Assembly (NCBI RefSeq): GCF_028389875.1 | Contig: NC_084665.1 | Coordinates: forward strand, 102,157,435-102,221,434 | Direction: 5' to 3' | Length of the DNA stretch: 64,000 nucleotides | Source: Rhea pennata | Taxonomy: Eukaryota > Chordata > Aves > Rheiformes > Rheidae | Shown here: positions 58,801 through 64,000 of the stretch, piece after piece | Layout of the letters: every line of letters starts with the position of its first letter | How positions within the stretch are numbered: position 1 is the stretch's first letter | The notes under the pieces: generated by a model | Seen by the model: only the letters and a program-made list of their open reading frames with translations | Database searches by the model: none | Told to the model about the DNA's origin: nothing | Made by a program: the position numbers and the translations under genes

Positions 58801-61800
58801 AAAGATCATCTCCAGGTTGTTCCAACCAAACTTAATCTTCCTGAGTATCTCTTAATCCAACACCAAGAATTATCAGTAAGCTCTGAAGTCAGTTGGGAAA
58901 AATGACTCCCATGGTGGAAGTCATTGCCTGAGAGAGCAAGAAACTTCAGAAAAGAAGCAAAAGACAGAACTGCTGATGCCAGCCAGAATTTCTCCCTTTT
59001 AGCTGATGCACTTAGTTTCTTTCCCTGTATTTCACAGCTCCCCAGTTTTCATCTCTTCTCTCATGCTTCTACTTCTCTTTGCTTTTGTTACTGCAGTCCT
59101 GTTACAATCATTTGATTTGATTGCAGTGATGTGTCTTCTTTCTAAAACCTTTTCCTCTTTTTCTCTAACATGTTCTTTTACTCCCATCCTATCTTGCTCT
59201 CTAGTCTACTTTGTATAACTGGTATTTTTATTAGGTGTCCAGCTTCTAGTGACTTTTTTGTGTCCATTCATTACTTACTTCTGGTGCTTTCCTCCTTTGT
59301 CGTCCTTCCTTCATCTCTTCTATCTCCCCTATTATTTTCCATTCCTCTCTTTTTTTTAAAAATTGCTTTTTCCATTTGGTTGTTTTTAATTTTCCTCTGT
59401 GCCTATGCTGAGGCTGTTTTCAACTGCCACTGATTACCAGTATGAGGAAAAGAGCGTCAGCAGTGCCGAATTAAAGAACTAACAATATGGGAGTGGAGTA
59501 AGGAGCAAAATGGGATTTGAAGAATGGGTTAGTGAAACTAAAAGCCTACAAAATCCCTGGTTTTCTGCAAAATCTGTAACACATATCAGGGACCTTGGGA
59601 CCAGCAAAGAAAAAAAAAGTGAAAGAATGGAGAAGTATTACTGCATAGCTTTACTTTTACCTTATTTTGTGGATCTGTGTTTTTTGACAAGACCTACCAC
59701 TGAAAGAGTATTTAATCCTAAATTTAGAGAAAACTTTCCATAGTGCTATCACCATTATGTCACTGTTTCGAGACTGCTTTTGCAGTCTGTCTTTTATGCA
59801 GTGTTATATGGGTCTTTTAACAGCCTTTGGTTCTAAAGCTTTGACAAATGTACGTTATACAGAAAAGAGTAAATCATTGTATTTATTAGACTAGAATCCA
59901 GAAAACATACGTCACCAATTTCCTTTTTCCTGGACACTCTAAGTTATTTTGAAAGTATAATGACGTCACGATGACGTGAGCAAGGTTCATGCCATGACAC
60001 GTCTTTGCAACGTTGTGAAGCTCCACAGAATCACAGGGCTTGTCCATCCCTCTGTTTTGCAGAGCTTTGTCCCGCTTACTCTTAACGTCTCAAACATGAC
60101 ACTTGTGGCCTCTGTCTTTATACAATTTTACGTTGTAATGATTCAGTGCCAAAAAAGCTCTTGTTGCTCTGCATACATTTTTCCACTGTTTTTTCCTGTT
60201 ACTCCTAGTAATAGCCACTTAAACCACTTTAAATAAATCATCTGTTGTCTTGATGTTTGCACTATGGAAATATTTGTAGGCAGCTACGGCCATACCCTGC
60301 TTAGTCATTACTTGAAAAATGATATATGATCTCTGCTTATTAGCAGATTTAATTTCTCCTCATAAAGCATTTTTTTCTTATGTTCATTTTTATTCATTTT
60401 TCTCTTTTGCTGCTTTTTTGCTCCTATTTTCCATCAGGAGAGAACTGGATTTCCAAAGTAGCTATAAAACAGCCATATGGAAAAATTTTTATTTTCTCCA
60501 GGATATTTTTGAGTATTCAACCATAAAATATGTTTTGTTGCTATATTCAGCACTATGCTTAAATGTTTTGCAAATATTTCTTTAAAAGTTTTGTTGTATG
60601 TTTAGATACTAGATTTTTTGTTCCTGCTGTTTTAGATTATTTTTCTCTTTGTGTACTTGCTTGATTTTGTTCTGTATAAATTCGTTTTTGCAGTTTACTA
60701 GACATGATTATAATTATTTCAGCTTGCGCAGAGTATTTCTCACTTCCTATATAGTAATCTCAGAGCTTTCCAGTCTTTTCCCTGATCTTGTCAGGACTAA
60801 GTTATGCATAATAGTGTGTGTGGGAGCAATCCCACTGAAGCCAATAATTGCTGTCTATGAAAATCTGCATGAACAGATGTTTGCAGAACTATAACATTAG
60901 TTTCCTCTGAAAATTTTATAATTTTTTATACCTTCCAGGTCATTAACGAAGACATTAAATACATTTCGTCGTAGTGCTGATCCTTATCAGACAAATTTCC
61001 TAGCTGTTTTCACTACATTTTATTCATTTTACTGCAATGCAACATTAAAATATTGTTGTGTAGTTTATCTCTTCTATGTGATAGCATTAAATCTTGCATC
61101 CTGAGGATCATCTCTCCAATGGCTGCTGTATTACTTGTGCTGACATTCTGTATAGGTGACAGTTTTATCTTACGCCAGCTTCACACCACAAAGGGCATAC
61201 ATATCTGTTAGCTAAGTTTATTTTTTGATTTTTTGAACTCATTGGAGAACTCTTAGAAAAGAAATAGGACTGTATTTTCTAAATTAGCCTGGTTTCATGC
61301 AAGTTAAAGGAGTGGTTCATATCACTCCTTTCAAGAATAAGGTAGCAGTTATATTTTTCTGAAAGTGTTCAAGGATATGCAAGAAGTCTCCTGTGGTGGC
61401 TTCACTGCTGTCTAGGTTTTCTTCTCAGAAGCTAATTTTAGACTGTTCAAATCTTTTTTTTCCCCTCATTTCAAACATTTGCAAAAATGTTCGGTATTTT
61501 AAATAGTGGAATCATCTGAAGCAACAGTGTAGAACCCTGAAAATTTGTAGTAGATGTTTTTTCCTGTGCTGGCACAGAACCAAAAGATGTCCTTGATATT
61601 TTATAAAGATATCTGGCTTCTGTGCTGTGGGATCAGTTAGACACACAAATCTCCCAAACTATAATTTCACCTCTATGTCTAAATACTTAGTTGGAAACAG
61701 ATGGTGTCAAAGCAGAGTCTTTTGCCGTCTCTGTTGTTAAATAGTCTGAAGGGCTTCTCAGTTGCCTGACTCACATAATCTTGCCACCAGCAGGATTATT

Positions 61801-64000
61801 TAAAATCAAGAGATGTAGTACCTAAATTTACACTTGAGTTTGTGTAGGATCATTACATCACAGGATCATTATAAAGAGACAGGCGAAACTACGGAAATTG
61901 GGGCACAGATAAGCCTGGTCCCTTCGCTTTCAGATGCACATGTTAAAAAAAAAACACAAAAAAAAAAAAAACAAAAAAAAAAAACAAAACAAAACAAAAA
62001 AAAAAACGAAGTGAGTAGCCTCTTGCAGCTCTACTGGGAACTATTTGCATGACTGAAGTGAAGCTTGCACTGCAAGGACTCTGATGATGCAAATTTGAAA
62101 GCAAAATTAATCAGTTTGTAATGCCTCTAAAACCATGAACAGTCCCATGCCAGCCTTATTAAGTTATCCTGGCTTTTGCTTTTATTTTTAAATCTGGATT
62201 TTAAAAAAAATTATGAGAAAAGCAGTATTACAATTCTGTAAGAAAAACACTTACGGGATTCTTTTTTAGACATCTAATCCTGAATCTTTTATGGAAGAGA
62301 TCTGCCTTGTTAGCTCTCATTCAGCTTACTTGAGAGGAAATTCTTCACATGGTTAAAATTATTCTACAGGGTTTAAAAAAATTTTTTTTTGGCCTCATTA
62401 AATAATTTTCATTTTGTTTTGCTAATTTTCCTTTATTCTTAATTTGGAGCTATTTACTAGTTTTCCAATACCATGATGTACTTTACCTGATCTTTAAATG
62501 ACAAATATACAAATTACTCATCACTCTGCACAAACTATGGCTAATTCCAAGCTATTTAATCTTCAGATCACTTTTCTAGCTTCTTTTCTTTTGAGGCATC
62601 TGCTTGTGTTAGATTGTCTTTTGTGAATTATATTTAGATGTAAATATGGCAAAGGAGTGTAATATCATCTTTCACCTTCAATACTGTTATTACCATTATA
62701 TGAACATGCTCACAATGTATGACAAAGCTGTGAGCTTCCAGAAACACACACACACACACACACACACATGCACGATGATCTGACTGCTACCACAATGAAG
62801 AAGTGCAGGAAACACATAAATATCAAAAGGGAAACAAGGACTTCATTTTTGCTTTAAGACCTAAAAGATATCTATGGAGATTTTGAGAAGCGCCTAAGAG
62901 AGCTGATTAGGTGATTGATTCTTAAAGTTTTTAACAAGAGTTAAGCACCTATTCATCTTAAGCAATTTTGAAGATACTTCTAGGCACCTACATTAGGTGC
63001 CCAAAATCTTTGCAAATATTACTGTAAATACTAAATCCTCTCATCTGTGAAATAAATGGAAAGCCTTCAGTGGACATTAGGTTGACTTCCAAGATACCTC
63101 TTCTGTATCCAAACATGCAGTCCAAACAGATTTTTATATCTATTTCTTGGGCTGTGGTGTTTTATTGCTTTTTATATATATATATGTGTATATATATATG
63201 TATATAGTAAATAACTCCTCATTGATGAACTCTTCTCTTTCAAGAATCTTGCATGAAGACTTTATTTTCCTGCAGTTCTGCTCACTTCTGTGACCTCCTC
63301 CCTTGTTGTGTGCCCCTGATTTCCTCTTGGCTGCTTTTTCTTCTCCGCCCTGCAGCTTGTCTACTGCAATTGTAGCAATTGCATGTTTCTTCCATCCCTT
63401 TTGCCCAGCAACAAGGTAGTTTAGATTTTTTAAGGCATTTCTTGAAGTTTTATTACCGTGGGTTTCACTAGATCAGGGAGGTGATGTTTTTACAAATTAA
63501 AAAAAATAGTTTTCATTAAAACACAATGATAATATGTTCAGAGTTAGCGTGAGATTTTAAATGATTGTCGAGTTGTCTTTCCAGTGATTTTTTTTTTCCT
63601 GTGGATGAGTTGTAACATTTATTTAATGTAGTGCAAAAGAAAGAGTAAATTGCATTAGTACTAATAATTGTTGATATGTGTAAGACCTGTAAATAAAAAC
63701 ACATAGAAATAAATGTAGTAGCTATTAACTGCACATCATCCACATTTGGAGCACTTTAATTGACTCCTCATTGCTACTTCTTATTCAGAAAGTTAAGGTC
63801 ATTTGAATTAATTGTTCTCTGTGGTGGGATGATCACACCTGGCTTGAGTGCGTTTACTTAGACTGACAGGATTACTTAGCAGGATCAAGCCTACAGTATT
63901 CTTCTATACACAGCTTAAAATGCTCCTGCACCTAATACACCTGTTGGCAAACTCCTCTAATATAACAGGTTTTGTCTTAATAACTCCAACTAGTTCTATA
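43186..64000 (+). CDS. DST: DST (dystonin/BPAG1), transmembrane a2/b2-type 5' exons; gene runs off the right edge
   Basis: Giant plakin that links actin, microtubules and membranes. This N-terminus belongs to the isoform-2 type, whose membrane anchor places it at ER/nuclear-envelope membranes (family knowledge). Coding exons: 43186-43366, 43749-43783 and 58025-58213, joining in frame to give 135 residues. Residues about 16-37 form one hydrophobic segment rich in Leu, followed by a Cys pair and a basic stretch. Residues 73-135 are highly basic, with RRRVAARIEE and RKRKIKKSSR as possible nuclear or membrane-proximal signals. Near-identity with human isoform 2 extends through VTPTRKP. Actin-binding, plakin, spectrin-repeat and GAS2 parts lie beyond position 64000, and other DST promoters may too. 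The start is the first ATG of the conserved exon. Confidence 0.97.
43749..43783 (+). CDS. DST: DST exon 2: 35-nt small exon
   Basis: Acceptor CTTCCAG, donor GAG|GTAATT. With the base left over from exon 1 it encodes DAVMRTHHFRSE, matching human DAVLRSHHFRSE. Too short to be found by length-based ORF searches. Confidence 0.95.
49871..49936. repeat. Hairpin (11-bp arms) between two near-identical direct repeats
   Basis: TATTGAAAGCAATATAGAGG recurs as TATTGAAAGCATATAGAAGG at 49917. Between and overlapping them, AATATTGAAAT (49895-49905) and ATTTCAATATT (49910-49920) form a perfect hairpin with loop TCAT. Confidence 0.9.
52779..52808. repeat. Poly-T, 30 nt
   Basis: Uninterrupted T run in DST intron 2. 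Confidence 0.97.
58025..58213 (+). CDS. DST: DST exon 3: basic segment
   Basis: 63 codons, phase 0 at both ends, acceptor GTGTCACAG and donor CCT|GTAAGT. Begins GFRSSPRHARRRVAARIEET and includes HHLSEQETSVRKRKIKKSSR, then QPEFYHSVQVTPTRKP. Nearly identical to human. The short open frames around it on the same strand are shadows. Confidence 0.97.
58895..58992 (+). pseudogene. Decayed look-alike of DST exon 3
   Basis: Shares with exon 3, in the same order and nearly the same spacing, ATGGTGGAAG (exon ATAGTGGAAG), GAGCAAGAAACTTC (exon GAGCAGGAAACTTC) and CCAGAATTT, about 820 nt downstream. In the matching frame it keeps REQETSEKKQK against exon SEQETSVRKRK, but gaps break the frame and no splice sites are kept. 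It may be a tandem exon duplicate that has decayed; chance similarity in A/G-rich DNA is the alternative. Confidence 0.45.
59961..59979 (+). promoter_or_regulatory. Paired CRE motifs
   Basis: A full palindromic cAMP-response element TGACGTCA (59961-59968), then TGACGTGA (59972-59979), 11 bp apart centre to centre, about one helical turn, in an AT-rich intron where CpG is rare. Function is inferred from motif only. Confidence 0.5.
61949..62007. repeat. A-rich tract with C interruptions
   Basis: Runs of A separated by single C residues, (CAAAA)n-like, nearly 60 nt. Confidence 0.96.
62744..62768. repeat. (CA)n microsatellite
   Basis: About twelve CA units in DST intron 3. Confidence 0.97.
63172..63207. 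repeat. (TA)n-rich microsatellite
   Basis: TATATATA runs with TGTG interruptions in DST intron 3. Confidence 0.95.

Larger units (their letters stand above)
58214..64000 (+). other. DST intron 3, partial
   Basis: AT-rich, pyrimidine-biased intron to the end of the window. The next conserved DST exon (SSGNASYRCS... in human) is not found. It holds a decayed look-alike of exon 3 near 58.9 kb, paired CRE motifs near 59.97 kb, an A-rich tract, and CA and TA microsatellites. Confidence 0.8.

Noticed and set aside
1-64000. CRISPR arrays, operons, phage or other prokaryotic systems
   Set aside because: Spliced vertebrate genes and avian retroelements throughout; no regularly spaced repeats or bacterial gene organisation.

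Overview
The window is nuclear DNA from a bird. It holds avian-type CR1 retroelement copies, a SINE with a tRNA-Ile head and a CR1 tail, AT-rich introns of many kilobases, and two GC-rich CpG-island promoters. I recognise three conserved vertebrate genes: ZNF451 (minus, 5' part only), BEND6 (minus, apparently complete in coding sequence) and DST/dystonin (plus, first three coding exons of the transmembrane isoform). Gene order and orientation match the amniote DST-BEND6-ZNF451 block (human 6p12.1). KIAA1586, which lies between BEND6 and ZNF451 in mammals, is not seen. The SINE resembles TguSINE1 as I remember it from songbirds, so a passerine is possible but unproven.

Layout. 1-14.56 kb: ZNF451 exons and introns on the minus strand. 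Three coding exons (14478-14561, 4907-4990, 3494-3619) encode the N-terminal SUMO-ligase module; the zinc-finger part lies beyond the left edge. 15.1-16.1 kb: ZNF451 CpG-island promoter. 16.1-22.1 kb: intergenic DNA with two CR1 copies, one of them between two inverted repeats about 88% identical. 22.1-42.7 kb: BEND6 on the minus strand. Eight coding exons join in one frame of 1,500 nt, predicting about 499 aa. That is much longer than the roughly 279 aa mammalian protein I remember, because of an N-terminal exon, an extra basic exon and a possible C-terminal exon. 42.1-43.7 kb: CpG island that appears to be a divergent BEND6/DST promoter, full of GC-rich and triplet microsatellites. 43.19-64 kb: DST exons 1-3 with a 14 kb intron 2 and part of intron 3; the actin-binding, plakin and spectrin-repeat parts lie beyond the right edge.

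The three genes do not form a pathway. ZNF451 is a nuclear SUMO2/3 ligase, BEND6 a BEN-domain transcriptional co-repressor of Notch/CSL signalling, and DST a giant cytoskeletal linker whose a2-type isoform is anchored in ER/nuclear membranes. The only likely functional link seen in the DNA is the shared BEND6/DST promoter. Family functions are established knowledge. Exon joins were read from splice sites and reading phase; no transcript evidence was available.

Most worth checking: the extra BEND6 exons, a decayed look-alike of DST exon 3, the inverted-repeat pair around a CR1, a perfect 38-bp-arm palindrome at the left edge, and a paired CRE in DST intron 3. No operons, CRISPR arrays or prokaryotic systems are present.
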